NCBI RefSeq assembly: GCF_034931045.1
Contig: NZ_JAYGHH010000011.1
Coordinates: forward strand, 41,863-105,862
Origin: Nodularia sp034931045
GTDB taxonomy: Bacteria; Cyanobacteriota; Cyanobacteriia; Cyanobacteriales; Nostocaceae
Length of the DNA stretch: 64,000 nt
Direction: 5' to 3'
The position numbers and the translations under genes are program-made. Under the pieces are notes generated by a model that had not been told where the DNA came from, searched no databases, and saw only the letters and a list, made by a program, of their open reading frames with translations. This document shows positions 16,064-25,591 of the stretch, piece after piece (position 1 is the first letter of the stretch; every line of letters starts with the position of its first letter).

Positions 16064-19000
16064 ATGCCAAACCAAGAAAATTCCCAGCAGCCAAATATTG
16101 CCGAGCTATCATTGCCACAACAAAATACGGAGTTAGAGCAATTAAATGTAGCTATTAATCCTTTACATTCACAAGAAATAAAATTTCTAGAAGAAAGTCA
16201 AAAAAACGAGTTAGTAATTAGTTCTACTCAAGAAGAGGGCATGATTTTTCAGTTGGCTGACACAACTATACAAGCCTGTAATTCTGCTGCCGAGAAAATT
16301 TTGGGTTATCAGACACAACAAATTTTAGGAAAAACGTTTTTTGAACCTCCCTGGCAAATGATTCATGAAGATGGGTCAGTTGTGACACCAGCAACTCATC
16401 CGGCTATAGTTACTCTCCAAACACAGCAGCCATGTCAAAATATTGTGATTGGTTTTTATAGACCCACTGGTACATTAGGTTGGTTATTGTTAAATTGCCA
16501 GCCTTTATTTCCAGCTAATCAAGCTGTACCCTATGCTGTTGTCACGACATTTATCGATATTACTGAAATTAAAAACCAACAATTTAGTAGTGATGCTGCT
16601 ATTGAAATCAATAAACAATTATTTATTAGTGTCTATCAGCCAAAAATTAAACAACAGCTACTACCAGCTAATGCCATTTTAGCTGAACGAGAAATACTTT
16701 ACCGCACCCTGATGCAGCATATCCCCAATGGTGCTGTTTACTTATTTGACCACAATTTATGTTATTTAATATGTGAAGGTACTGAGTTAGCAGTGATGGG
16801 ATTAGAAGCTGATTCCATGATTGGCAAAACTGTTGGGAAAGTCTTTCCTAAAGAAACTTGCCAAGTCATAGAACCTTTGTATCGTGATGCTTTATTAGGT
16901 AAAACTACCATTCAAGAAATCGCTTATCAAAATCAAATCTACGAAACTTATACTGTTCCTGTTCACAACCAGCAAGGAAAAATTTTTGCGGGCATGATGC
17001 TACAGCAGAATGTGACTCGTTGTAAGCAAAATGAAGCCCTCTTATCGCTGCAAAATAAGATTTTAGAATTGATTGCGACAGGTGTACCTCTCCAGGAAGT
17101 GTTGATAAATTTAACCCAATCTATTGAGGCTAGGTTAAATCAAGTTTTTTGCTCGATTATGTTACTAGATGAATCGCAAACTAAATTACATCTGACTGTC
17201 GGTTCCAGCCTACCAGAGAAATATATTCAAGCATTAGCAGATGGTGTGCCTGTGGGTGCAGATATCGGCAGTTGTGGCACAGCTGCTTATACTAAAAAAA
17301 CGGTAATTGTCTCAGATATTGCTAACGATGTAAAATGGGAAAAATACCGTGATTTGGTACTGCCTCACAATCTCAAAGCTTGTTGGTCTGCGCCGATTTT
17401 AGATAGCCAAAGGAATGTTTTAGGAACCTTTGCGCTGTACTATTCTACACCACGCACTCCGCAACCATCAGAGCAAAAACTAATCGAGAGTGCGTCTCAC
17501 CTCGCAGGTGTGGCTATTGAGAAATATCGCTCAGAACAGGCGTTGCAAGAAAGTGAATATCTCTTGCGGTTGATGACCGAAACTATTCCGCAACAGGTAT
17601 GGACAGCATTACCGAATGGTGAATTGGATTACTATAACCAGAGATGGCGCGATTTTACAGGTAAGTCACTGAAACAACTGCAAACTGATGGATGGTGTGA
17701 TATTGTACATCCAGAAGATTTAGCACGAGTGAAAAAAGTGTGGAATCACTCTGTGCAAACTGGTTCCGAATACGAGGTAGAGACTCGCTTGCTTTCTAAG
17801 AATGGGGAATATCGTTGGATTTTAGGACAAGCACTGCCTTTGCGTGACCAAAAAGGAAAAATAATTAAATGGTACGGTACTAATACTGATATTACAGATC
17901 ATATCCAAGCTAGAGAAGCTTTTAAAACCAGCGAATTAAATTTCCGGACTTTGGCAGACACTATGCCACAAATTGTTTGGACGGCTCGGCCGGATGGCTG
18001 GATAGACTACTATAACCAACGCTGGTTTGACTATACTGGCATGACTTGGGAGCAAACTCAAGGTTGGGGTTGGGAAGCTGTACTGCACCCCGAAGATGTG
18101 AAAATAACCATAGATGCTTGGAATGAATCGGTTAGTACAGGTAAAAATTTTGACATAGAATGCCGCTTCCGTCGTGCTAGTGATGGGCAGTATCGCTGGC
18201 ATTTGGGTAGAGCTTTTCCTTTACGTAATCACAAAGGAGAGATTATTAAGTGGTTTGGTTCTTCTACTGATGTTGATGATTATAAACGGGTAGAATCATC
18301 TCTATGGAGTGCTTTGCAACAACAACAAGCAGCACGTGCAGAAGCAGAAAAAGCCAATCGCATTAAAGATGAATTTCTTGCAGTCCTTTCCCATGAACTG
18401 CGAACGCCCCTTAATCCGATTATGGGTTGGGTGCATCTGTTGAAAACTGGCAGGCTGGACAAAGCTAAGACGGCTCAAGCAATAGAAACTATTGAACGCA
18501 ATGCTAAATTACAGGTTGACCTGATTGAAGATTTGCTGGATGTTTCTTGTATCCTCCAGGGCAAATTAACTTTAAATGTATCTAGTGTGAATCTAGCAAA
18601 GATTATTACCGCAGCGTTAGATACTGTGAGTTTAGCGGCTTCTGCTAAAGAAATTACCATCCAAACTATTTTGAAGGAGAATATCGGGGAAATTACAGGT
18701 GATTCGGCTCGTTTACAACAAATTATCTGGAATCTTCTATCTAATGCTGTTAAGTTTACCTCTCCCGGCGGGAAAGTTGAAGTCCGGTTAGAGGAATGTG
18801 ATTCTATGGCTCAAATCCAAGTTAGTGATACAGGCAAAGGTATTAGCCCGGAATTTTTGCCATACATATTTGATTACTTTCGTCAAGAAGATAGTTCAAT
18901 TACTAGAAAGTTTGGTGGATTAGGTTTAGGACTAGCAATTGTTAGGCAGTTAGTGGAGTTACATGGGGGTACTGTTGAGGCTAGGAGTTTAGGTGAAGGA

Positions 19001-19501
19001 CAGGGAGCAATTTTTACTGTAAAACTACCATTGCGTAAAAGCGGAGAGAATCTGCGCCAGAATTCCCTTGAATTAGATATATCAACAAATAATCCACTGT
19101 CTGAAGCAACTTTAGATTTAAATAGTATGAAAATCTTAGTTGTGGATGATGATGCTGATTCGCGGGATTTTATCGCCTTTGTGCTAAAAATGTATGGTGC
19201 AGAAGTGACTAAAGCCGCATCAGGCTGGGAAGCATTTAGAATTATAGTCCAGTCTCAGCCAGATATTTTAGTTAGTGATATTGGGATGCCCCAGATGGAT
19301 GGCTATGAATTGTTACGTAAATTGAGGGTTTTACCGCCGGAAACAGGTGGACAAGTGCCGGCGATCGCTCTCACAGCATTTGCGGGTGAGTTTAACCAAC
19401 AACAGGCGATCGCGGCAGGTTTTCAAATGCACATCCCTAAGCCAGTGGAACCAGATACTTTAGTTGCCGCAGTTGTGCAATTAGCTAAGAATAATAGGTA
19501 A
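16064..19501 (+). CDS. Hybrid sensor histidine kinase (PAS-PAS-GAF-PAS-PAS-HisKA-HATPase-REC)
   Basis: A 1145-residue cytoplasmic-looking kinase. Two N-terminal PAS modules (about 45-325) precede a GAF domain (about 335-485), then two closely similar PAS3-type modules ('MTETIPQQVWTALPNGELDYYNQRW' and 'LADTMPQIVWTARPDGWIDYYNQRW' regions) that look like an internal duplication. HisKA has His777 in 'VLSHELRTPLNP', the HATPase shows 'DTGKGISPEF' and 'GGLGLGLAI', and the C-terminal receiver has Asp1072 in 'ILVSDIGMPQMDG'. The GAF region lacks an obvious chromophore cysteine context, so I do not call it a phytochrome. The downstream gene is unrelated. Confidence 0.88.
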   Translation: MPNQENSQQPNIAELSLPQQNTELEQLNVAINPLHSQEIKFLEESQKNELVISSTQEEGMIFQLADTTIQACNSAAEKILGYQTQQILGKTFFEPPWQMIHEDGSVVTPATHPAIVTLQTQQPCQNIVIGFYRPTGTLGWLLLNCQPLFPANQAVPYAVVTTFIDITEIKNQQFSSDAAIEINKQLFISVYQPKIKQQLLPANAILAEREILYRTLMQHIPNGAVYLFDHNLCYLICEGTELAVMGLEADSMIGKTVGKVFPKETCQVIEPLYRDALLGKTTIQEIAYQNQIYETYTVPVHNQQGKIFAGMMLQQNVTRCKQNEALLSLQNKILELIATGVPLQEVLINLTQSIEARLNQVFCSIMLLDESQTKLHLTVGSSLPEKYIQALADGVPVGADIGSCGTAAYTKKTVIVSDIANDVKWEKYRDLVLPHNLKACWSAPILDSQRNVLGTFALYYSTPRTPQPSEQKLIESASHLAGVAIEKYRSEQALQESEYLLRLMTETIPQQVWTALPNGELDYYNQRWRDFTGKSLKQLQTDGWCDIVHPEDLARVKKVWNHSVQTGSEYEVETRLLSKNGEYRWILGQALPLRDQKGKIIKWYGTNTDITDHIQAREAFKTSELNFRTLADTMPQIVWTARPDGWIDYYNQRWFDYTGMTWEQTQGWGWEAVLHPEDVKITIDAWNESVSTGKNFDIECRFRRASDGQYRWHLGRAFPLRNHKGEIIKWFGSSTDVDDYKRVESSLWSALQQQQAARAEAEKANRIKDEFLAVLSHELRTPLNPIMGWVHLLKTGRLDKAKTAQAIETIERNAKLQVDLIEDLLDVSCILQGKLTLNVSSVNLAKIITAALDTVSLAASAKEITIQTILKENIGEITGDSARLQQIIWNLLSNAVKFTSPGGKVEVRLEECDSMAQIQVSDTGKGISPEFLPYIFDYFRQEDSSITRKFGGLGLGLAIVRQLVELHGGTVEARSLGEGQGAIFTVKLPLRKSGENLRQNSLELDISTNNPLSEATLDLNSMKILVVDDDADSRDFIAFVLKMYGAEVTKAASGWEAFRIIVQSQPDILVSDIGMPQMDGYELLRKLRVLPPETGGQVPAIALTAFAGEFNQQQAIAAGFQMHIPKPVEPDTLVAAVVQLAKNNR

Positions 19502-19520
19502 TTTAGATTTTTTTGTTTCG

Positions 19521-19544
19521 CGCAAAGGCGCAAAGTCGCAAAGG
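19521..19544. repeat. CGCAAAG tandem interspersed repeat
   Basis: CGCAAAGGCGCAAAGTCGCAAAGG, a tandem heptad-like unit between the hybrid kinase and the toxin-antitoxin-like pair. An inverse-oriented TTTGCGCCTTTGCGTGA lies at about 20812-20828, on the other side of that pair. Confidence 0.55.
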
Positions 19545-19613
19545 AAGAAGGAAGAAATGTTGTAAAGTAATTTTAGGGGGAGCGTCTAACCTCACCAACC
19601 CGGTACATAAATT

Positions 19614-20234
19614 ATGGTAAACAGCTTCATACTGCCACAAGAAACAATTTCTATCTTTCAAGAACAATTAGAAATACTTGAGAGATGTCTGAATGATGCT
19701 AACCCTCAAGATGAAGTAACAGCAGAGATACTTGAACTAGCAAACAGCAGGCAAATATCTTTGATTCAACTCCGAGAAGAATTTAGAAAGTTTCAGGACA
19801 AACTCGATAAAGTTAATAAATTACATCATAGATTAAATGATAAAACTAAACAAAATGAATTAGCAGTTTTGCTTTGTGTTAAAATAAATTTTTTGCACAA
19901 AGAAATTGCAGATCAATACTGGGATTTACTCTTGAATAAAGATAGGAAAGAAGTATTTAAAATAATGACTTATGATTTTATCAATGTCTACAAAAAATTA
20001 ATACTTGAAGCTGGAAATGAGCCTGATCAAGATGAGGAGTTTTATATTATACTAGAATCCCTAAAATATCTAATCCAATCCTTAATTCAAGCTAGTTTAA
20101 GAACAAACGCATTATCTGAAGAAGAAATTAATGAATTAGACTTAGGAGACATCACACCCCAAGAATCTGAAACGATGCTGACGTTTTTGGCATCAATGAA
20201 AAAATGGGATCAGGTGTATAAAAATCTTGCATAG
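19614..20234 (+). CDS. Hypothetical coiled-coil protein, candidate partner/antitoxin of the Doc-type toxin
   Basis: A 206-residue, strongly helical, acidic and lysine-rich protein. I recognise no family; it is not a Phd/YefM, RHH or AbrB antitoxin, and at this length it would be large for an antitoxin. Residues about 45-80 ('LIQLREEFRKFQDKLDKVNKLHHRLNDK' region) look like a coiled coil. Its stop overlaps the start of the Doc gene by 8 bases, so translational coupling is likely. The overlap and gene order are those expected for an antitoxin-toxin pair; the antitoxin role is inference from position only. Confidence 0.6.
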   Translation: MVNSFILPQETISIFQEQLEILERCLNDANPQDEVTAEILELANSRQISLIQLREEFRKFQDKLDKVNKLHHRLNDKTKQNELAVLLCVKINFLHKEIADQYWDLLLNKDRKEVFKIMTYDFINVYKKLILEAGNEPDQDEEFYIILESLKYLIQSLIQASLRTNALSEEEINELDLGDITPQESETMLTFLASMKKWDQVYKNLA

Positions 20235-20622
20235 TCCTAAATTAGTTGAAAAAGAAGATGTGTTAAATATACAGAATAAGCTTATCATCCAATATGGTGG
20301 CTTATGTGGTATACGCGATGAAGGCTTACTAGATTCTGCTATTGCCCAACCTCAAGCAACTTATGGTGGAGAACTTTTATATCCTACAATTGTTGAGCAA
20401 GGAGCAGCATATTTATTTCACATCATTAAAAATCATGCTTTCGTAGATGGCAATAAACGAACTGGCTACGGTGTCTTGGTAGCCTTCTTGAACCAGAATG
20501 ATTACGAACTGGATATGACACCAGAAGAAGCTGAAAAATTAACAACACAGGTTGCCGATAACAAAGTGGATAAAGAACAGTTAATTGAAAAGCTGAAAAA
20601 TCACATCGTAGAACTCTTCTAA
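20227..20622 (+). CDS. Doc/Fic (death-on-curing) family toxin
   Basis: A 131-residue Fic-fold protein of the Doc subfamily. The active-site motif reads HAFVDGNKRTG at 70-80, matching the Doc form HxFxDxNKRT, and 'YGGLCGIRDEGLLDSAIAQPQATYGG' (23-48) is typical of the family. P1 Doc phosphorylates EF-Tu and halts translation; canonical Fic proteins AMPylate. The Doc-type motif points to the first, but it is untested. The start appears to be TTG at 20227, overlapping the upstream gene by 8 bases. No in-frame ATG precedes the conserved domain. Confidence 0.88.
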   Translation: MHSPKLVEKEDVLNIQNKLIIQYGGLCGIRDEGLLDSAIAQPQATYGGELLYPTIVEQGAAYLFHIIKNHAFVDGNKRTGYGVLVAFLNQNDYELDMTPEEAEKLTTQVADNKVDKEQLIEKLKNHIVELF

Positions 20623-20658
20623 TAGGATGTTTGTAAAGTCTAATTTATTAATAGCCCT

Positions 20659-20781
20659 GGCGACTAGAAGTCGCGGCTATACAGACCAAACCCGCCTACG
20701 CGGGTTAAAAATAAAGACCTTGATTTTTTCATTAGTCCACGCAGGTGGACTTTGCTTGTGTAGTAGCGAATTATATTCGCC
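20659..20781. repeat. Fold-back (MITE-like) repeat with long imperfect inverted arms
   Basis: A 123-bp element that starts GGCGACTAGAAGTCGC and ends GCGAATTATATTCGCC. The outer 48 bases of each side are imperfectly complementary and include CCCGCCTACGCGGG on the left and CCACGCAGGTGG on the right, each a smaller hairpin. This GACTAGAAGTCGCGGCTA ... GTAGTAGCGAA type is common in Nostoc-like genomes. It lies directly after the doc stop codon and may act as a transcript end. The small frames read across it are not genes. Confidence 0.75.
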
Positions 20782-20848
20782 TTTTAAAACATTTCTCCTT
20801 AACTCTTCTTCTTTGCGCCTTTGCGTGACACCAATCCATATTTCCCAT

Positions 20849-23800
20849 TTAAACCGTCACACCTTCCAATTGTTCATCAGTCAAATCATATAACCGACGC
20901 AACTTATCCAACTTATCTGCATCAGCTTGCCAAATACCCCGCCCATGTGCCTCAATCATTCGGCTTAAAATATTGCGAAAAGCTTCAGGATTCGCTTTGC
21001 GTAACTTCTCCGCCATCTCTGCATCTAAAGCATAAGTATCAGCCGCTTGGTCATAAACCCAATCATCTTGAAAATCAGCAGTCCCACCCCAACCAATTAA
21101 CGCCGTCATCCTTTGGGAAATTTCAAACGCACCACCAGAACCTTGATTCGCCATAGCTTGCGCCCATTTGGGATTGACTAACTTACTGCGGTATTCCATT
21201 CGGAGTAAATCATCTAAATTGCGGGGTGTGGTATCCTTCGAGAAACTTTCCACAAAACTGGTTGTCACCTTCTTACCCCGTTGCATTTCTGCCGCCTTTT
21301 TCAAACCGCCAGTATTAGCGTAATATTCTTGAATATCCGTTAAACCATATTCTACAGAATCGATTTCTTGAACAATGCGATCGCTTGTTTTTAATAAAGT
21401 ATTTAAAATCTCCGGTCTAGCTTGACCCTTATCTTGTCTACCATAGCTAAAGACATTCCGACCTTGCCAAGTATTGCCTAATTCTTCCCCAGATTCCCAA
21501 TTACCATCAACCACCTGATCATTTACCAAAGAACCGAAATCACCCGCCGGATTAGAAAACAATCTCGCCGAACTGTTTTCCACACCTTGCGCCTGTAAAG
21601 CTAAAGCGTGTTTTCTAATAAAATTCTGGTCTTCCGGTTCATCAGCATCAGCCGCCCGTTGAAACAAATCATCTAATAATTCGATAATATTCACAAAACT
21701 ATCGCGGAAAATCCCCGACAAATTCCCCAAAATATCAATTCTAGGATGTCCCACCTCAGACAAAGGCTGCAACTGATAACGCACAATCCGCCCAGTCCCC
21801 TCCTTCACAGGTTCAGCCCCCACCAACTCCAAAAGAATCCCCAGAGACTCACCCTTAGTCTTAATCGCATCCAGACCCCATAACATCACCGCCACCGTTT
21901 CGGGATACGTCCCATGTTCAGCCAAATGCTGGGCGATAACTTTCCGACCAACCTCCCGTCCCCGTGCAAAAGCCGCCGGAGAAGGCATTCTATAGGGATC
22001 TAAAGCGTGAATATTCCTTCCCGTAGGTAACACCCCAGCCCCATCCCGTAACAAATCACCCCCAGGCGCAGGCAAAATATACTCACCATTCAACCCCCGC
22101 AACAAACTCCCCAACTCATCAGTACATTGCATCAACAAACCACTAACCAACTCTTCCTCCTCTCTGTGTTCTCTACGCCTCTGTGGTATGCGCTGCGCGC
22201 ACGCTTCGCGAACGTTCTCTTCCCCAAAATAAGCATCCAAATACCCAGCCAACTCCTCCTGATTCGGCGGTTCCCCCAAAATATGCAAACCCGAAGAAAA
22301 CAGACGATTCTCCAACACCTGCAAATATGCGTACAACTTCACCAAATAATCATCAAAAGCGCGATCGCTAAACATTCGCACATTCTCAGGACTAAAAGCA
22401 ATCCCCAAACGTTTAGCATCATCAAAAGGACAATCAGCATCCAAACCAGAATCAACAATCTTCTTACAAATAACCTCTTTCAACAGATAATTCTTCTGCG
22501 GATCTTCACGATACTCCGAAATCAAATCCCGCAAAGACAGCAACTCCTTATATAAACCAGCCCGACCATAAGGGGGGACATTGTGAGAAATTAACACCCC
22601 ATAACCGCGACGCTTCGCCAAAATCGACTCAGAAGGATTATTCGCTGCATATATATAGAGATTAGGCAAATTACCCAGGAGAATATCCGACCAAGAATAA
22701 CCAGTATTACCCAACGGTGAACCAGGCAACCATTCTACAGTCCCGTGCATCCCAAAATGAACCACAGCATCAGCCGCAAAATCATTTTGTAACCATTTAT
22801 AGAAAGCTGCATATTGAGGATGAGGAGTTAAATCTCGTTCAAACATTAACCGCATCGGGTCCCCTTGTATACCCAAAGGTGGTTGGACACCAATCCAGAC
22901 ATTACCCAACTGCACACCACCAATATGTAACTCCTCCCCATAAGTTTTAATTCCAGTTCCCGTTAAAGACTTCCATTGTTTTTCAATGCGGGAAGTTAGC
23001 AGATATCCTAACCATTTTTCTAACTTCCGGAAATGTACAGTATTCGCAGATGTGGGAAAAGGCTTATTTTTTTCCCATGTTTCCATTTCTTCATCTGCTG
23101 CTTTCACCTGACGTATTAATTCTTCCCCATCTTCAGGAATCTCACCAACCTGATAACCTTGGTCTTTGAGGGCGTGGAGAAACTTAATTAGACTCCGGGG
23201 AACATTCAATAAAGCCGCAGTCCCTACAGCCCCATATCCAGGGGGAAATCCATATAAAATAATCGCTATCTTGCGTTCTGATGCTGACTTTTGGCGTAAA
23301 GCAATCCAATTTTTGACTCTACTAATTAAACGCTGGACTCGTTCGGGAACTAGATAAATCTGTTCACCTACTAAACCGCCCAGGGGAATGGTATCAATTG
23401 CCCCATCGAGTTCAGGTAAGGCATACAATACAACACTTTGCAGTCCACCTATACCTTGACGTGTCCATGAATGAATATCTTGAATTAGCAGGGGTGCGGC
23501 TACTATATAGGGTACATTCTTAGCCGCTAAGATGCGTTTCGCTACTTCCACTTGTCGCCCTGCTTCCATTGAACCAGCCGGACCACCAACGAGAGGAAAC
23601 CCAATGGTAGAAACAATTGCATCTACTTGGACGGCTTGATCTGAAAGTGAGAGAGTTTCAATATTACCTTTTTGTCGTTGGTGGGTTTCGTGGTCGGTGG
23701 TCATCCAATCTCTTACCGCTACGTGTCCTTCTACACCATTAATAAATATGGGTAGGGGAATTAACCCGGCTGCTTCAAAACGATGAATCAGTTGGAGAAT

Positions 23801-24586
23801 GTATGGTTGTTTAGTAATAACGTGCTTGCGGTAGAGTAAAATCCCCACTACAGGTTTTGAGAATAAGGCATCTTGCCCGCCCTTTGATAAGGATGGCAGC
23901 CGAGACGACTGCCCCACAAGATACCACTTCAAATATTCACGGGGGGATGTAAAAAAGCCTTGATAGTTGGGATGCAGTAATCCCATGTTGGGGGTTTCAA
24001 TGGGTGGGGGAATATCACCGACTGTTAAATCTAAGTATTTTTCGGCTAATATCCAGAATAATGCGGCAACGTTTTCAAAACCGCCAGCGTTCCAGTATCC
24101 ATAGATAATTAACCAGTTGCGTAAATCTTGGACTTTCTGCCCTGGGATGAATTTGAGGAGTTTGGGACCGGTTTTTAAGAAACTAATATAACCAGCAAGT
24201 TTGTCTTCTTCCCGTCCCTTGCTGAATTTATCGAGGATGAATTTAATGGGTTTGGGCATTCCTTTGGGTTTGTCGCCAATGGCAAAGTTACCCAATTTGG
24301 TTAAACTCATCAGTTCTAAGGCTGACTCGAATACTAGACGGATGGGAATTTGGGCAATGCGATCGCGCAACCACAAAACCTGGTCATAATCAAATATTAA
24401 ACTACCAAAAAATACATCCGCGCCATCGAGTGCTGTTTCTACTTCGCTGCGCTGACTGGTAATATGGCGATCGCTAAACACCCGAATATCCAAATCAGGA
24501 CAGCGCGATTTCGCCAACTGGGCCACTTTTCTGTACAAGTCAGCGTTAAACGATTCAAATCCAGCAATCAAGACAATGCGTTTCAT
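20849..24586 (-). CDS. chlH: Magnesium chelatase subunit H paralogue (ChlH/BchH family)
   Basis: A 1245-residue large chelatase subunit. The N-terminal domain (about 1-160, DUF3479-like) begins 'MKRIVLIAGFESFNADLY', unlike the usual cyanobacterial ChlH start as I remember it. The rest follows the CobN/ChlH pattern: 'VHFGMHGTVEWLPG' (metal/porphyrin region), 'YAANNPSES..AKRRGYG', 'PTGRNIHALDPYRMPSP', 'VAVMLWGLDAIKTKGES', and a conserved C-terminus with 'MANQGSGGAFEISQRM'. ChlH binds protoporphyrin IX and receives Mg2+ with ChlI/ChlD. The length is somewhat below the roughly 1330 of the standard cyanobacterial enzyme. I read it as a second copy, but a cobalt role cannot be excluded. Near residues 800-815 two repeats are inserted in frame (22162-22215). 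No chlI or chlD is nearby. Confidence 0.85.
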   Translation of the reverse strand: MKRIVLIAGFESFNADLYRKVAQLAKSRCPDLDIRVFSDRHITSQRSEVETALDGADVFFGSLIFDYDQVLWLRDRIAQIPIRLVFESALELMSLTKLGNFAIGDKPKGMPKPIKFILDKFSKGREEDKLAGYISFLKTGPKLLKFIPGQKVQDLRNWLIIYGYWNAGGFENVAALFWILAEKYLDLTVGDIPPPIETPNMGLLHPNYQGFFTSPREYLKWYLVGQSSRLPSLSKGGQDALFSKPVVGILLYRKHVITKQPYILQLIHRFEAAGLIPLPIFINGVEGHVAVRDWMTTDHETHQRQKGNIETLSLSDQAVQVDAIVSTIGFPLVGGPAGSMEAGRQVEVAKRILAAKNVPYIVAAPLLIQDIHSWTRQGIGGLQSVVLYALPELDGAIDTIPLGGLVGEQIYLVPERVQRLISRVKNWIALRQKSASERKIAIILYGFPPGYGAVGTAALLNVPRSLIKFLHALKDQGYQVGEIPEDGEELIRQVKAADEEMETWEKNKPFPTSANTVHFRKLEKWLGYLLTSRIEKQWKSLTGTGIKTYGEELHIGGVQLGNVWIGVQPPLGIQGDPMRLMFERDLTPHPQYAAFYKWLQNDFAADAVVHFGMHGTVEWLPGSPLGNTGYSWSDILLGNLPNLYIYAANNPSESILAKRRGYGVLISHNVPPYGRAGLYKELLSLRDLISEYREDPQKNYLLKEVICKKIVDSGLDADCPFDDAKRLGIAFSPENVRMFSDRAFDDYLVKLYAYLQVLENRLFSSGLHILGEPPNQEELAGYLDAYFGEENVREACAQRIPQRRREHREEEELVSGLLMQCTDELGSLLRGLNGEYILPAPGGDLLRDGAGVLPTGRNIHALDPYRMPSPAAFARGREVGRKVIAQHLAEHGTYPETVAVMLWGLDAIKTKGESLGILLELVGAEPVKEGTGRIVRYQLQPLSEVGHPRIDILGNLSGIFRDSFVNIIELLDDLFQRAADADEPEDQNFIRKHALALQAQGVENSSARLFSNPAGDFGSLVNDQVVDGNWESGEELGNTWQGRNVFSYGRQDKGQARPEILNTLLKTSDRIVQEIDSVEYGLTDIQEYYANTGGLKKAAEMQRGKKVTTSFVESFSKDTTPRNLDDLLRMEYRSKLVNPKWAQAMANQGSGGAFEISQRMTALIGWGGTADFQDDWVYDQAADTYALDAEMAEKLRKANPEAFRNILSRMIEAHGRGIWQADADKLDKLRRLYDLTDEQLEGVTV
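22162..22215. repeat. Interspersed repeats absorbed in frame into the ChlH paralogue
   Basis: On the minus strand this reads ACCACAGAGGCGTAGAGAAC then ACAGAG (22162-22187), next to a GC-rich palindrome-like GCGCTGCGCGCACGCTTCGC tract (22190-22215). The first is the 'CACAGAGGCACAGAGGACACAGAG' family also seen at 35441-35465 and 43921-43946. It encodes the arginine/glutamate-rich 'QRIPQRRREHREEEE', which does not resemble the rest of the enzyme. Confidence 0.7.
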
Positions 24587-24784
24587 GTCTAAGCTACGAA
24601 AGATCCCTTTACGATCTTAAAGGTAGTTTCGGTTTCATGGCTCATTCCCCAAAATGAATTAGATAATCTACCCAGAGACTGAAAATTCTTGGTAAAAAAA
24701 TACAATTTGGCAATTTGGCATATTTTCTGATCGCTGTGTTGGTATTCTGAGTTTCACAAATATCTTTATGCGACATACCGTCTT

Positions 24785-24831
24785 GCAGAATCCCTCAGTT
24801 AGTTGGCTATCTACTGGGGGTATTTTTTTGA
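24785..24831 (+). terminator. Terminator-like hairpin without an obvious upstream gene
   Basis: CCCTCAGT (about 24786-24794) can pair with ACTGGGGG (about 24813-24820) with one mismatch, followed by TATTTTTTT. It resembles the hairpin after the site-2 protease gene at 34652-34682. No plus-strand gene precedes it, so it may end an unannotated transcript. Confidence 0.4.
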
Positions 24832-25480
24832 TAAATTTATCAATCCCTGGGGATGAGAACACAGAATATTTTTTAAAATTAAAATTATTAACTTCTCTAA
24901 AACCCAACCTTAAGTTTTATTTAAACCAAATTTAACTTTGAGTAGTTGACCAAGACACCCTTCTATAAGTTAAGAGATTTTTCAATAGCAATTAGCAGAA
25001 ATTATTAATGACCTAATTCTTAGATACAATTTTCATGTAAAAACTAAAACATTTATGTCCCGACAAACTTCCGGATTAAACGGTAATTACCGCTAGTAGC
25101 CAATGTCTAATACCGTCCAAACTAAGATACGGAGTGTTTGTTGCTCTGGAAATATTCTCTTTTTGTTGTATGAAAAATTAATTAATAAATAATATTTTGT
25201 TTTGATAACTTTCAACCAAAAATTAGTGGTAAATATCACTAGATGAATATACAAAGATTGCCTTAATGAAGGATTTTTCAATAGCAATGTACAATAAAAC
25301 TAACTGCCAAAGGTTTACCCTTACTTCTACCATCACACCGCAGCTGCTTTCACCCAAGTTATGACAAGAAGTAGGCAAAGGAAAGATTGCGTAAAACCTG
25401 CCTAAACAAGAGTTAATCAACTCCTTGGGGCGTTATATTTGGGAATCTCTACAATTACCACAATTTGAGTTTATTTGCGG

Positions 25481-25591
25481 CTATTACCGCCAGGCGTTCG
25501 TCAAAAATCAAAAGTCAAAAGTCAAAAAGCTTATAGAATCAGCTTTTTATTGATTACTCATGATTATGCGATTTACGCCGTGCTGTACTAG
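25481..25591 (+). repeat. MITE-like element, family A, copy 2
   Basis: Starts CTATTACCGCCAGGCG, has AAAGTCAAAAGTCAAAAAGCTT inside and ends ATTTACGCCGTGCTGTACTAG. Length and layout match copy 1; the left end has one change from CTAGTACCGC. It lies about 75 bases upstream of the LabA-like gene and may carry or displace its promoter. Confidence 0.78.

Noticed and set aside
20627..20893. 88-codon open frame after the doc gene
   Set aside because: It is read across the fold-back repeat at 20659-20781 and has no family features.
22127..22555. 142-codon plus-strand frame opposite the ChlH paralogue
   Set aside because: Shadow of a strongly conserved minus-strand enzyme; low-complexity composition and no ribosome site.
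24668..25420. Three minus-strand frames of 64-79 codons in the long spacer
   Set aside because: No ribosome sites, no family resemblance, composition like the rest of the AT-rich spacer.
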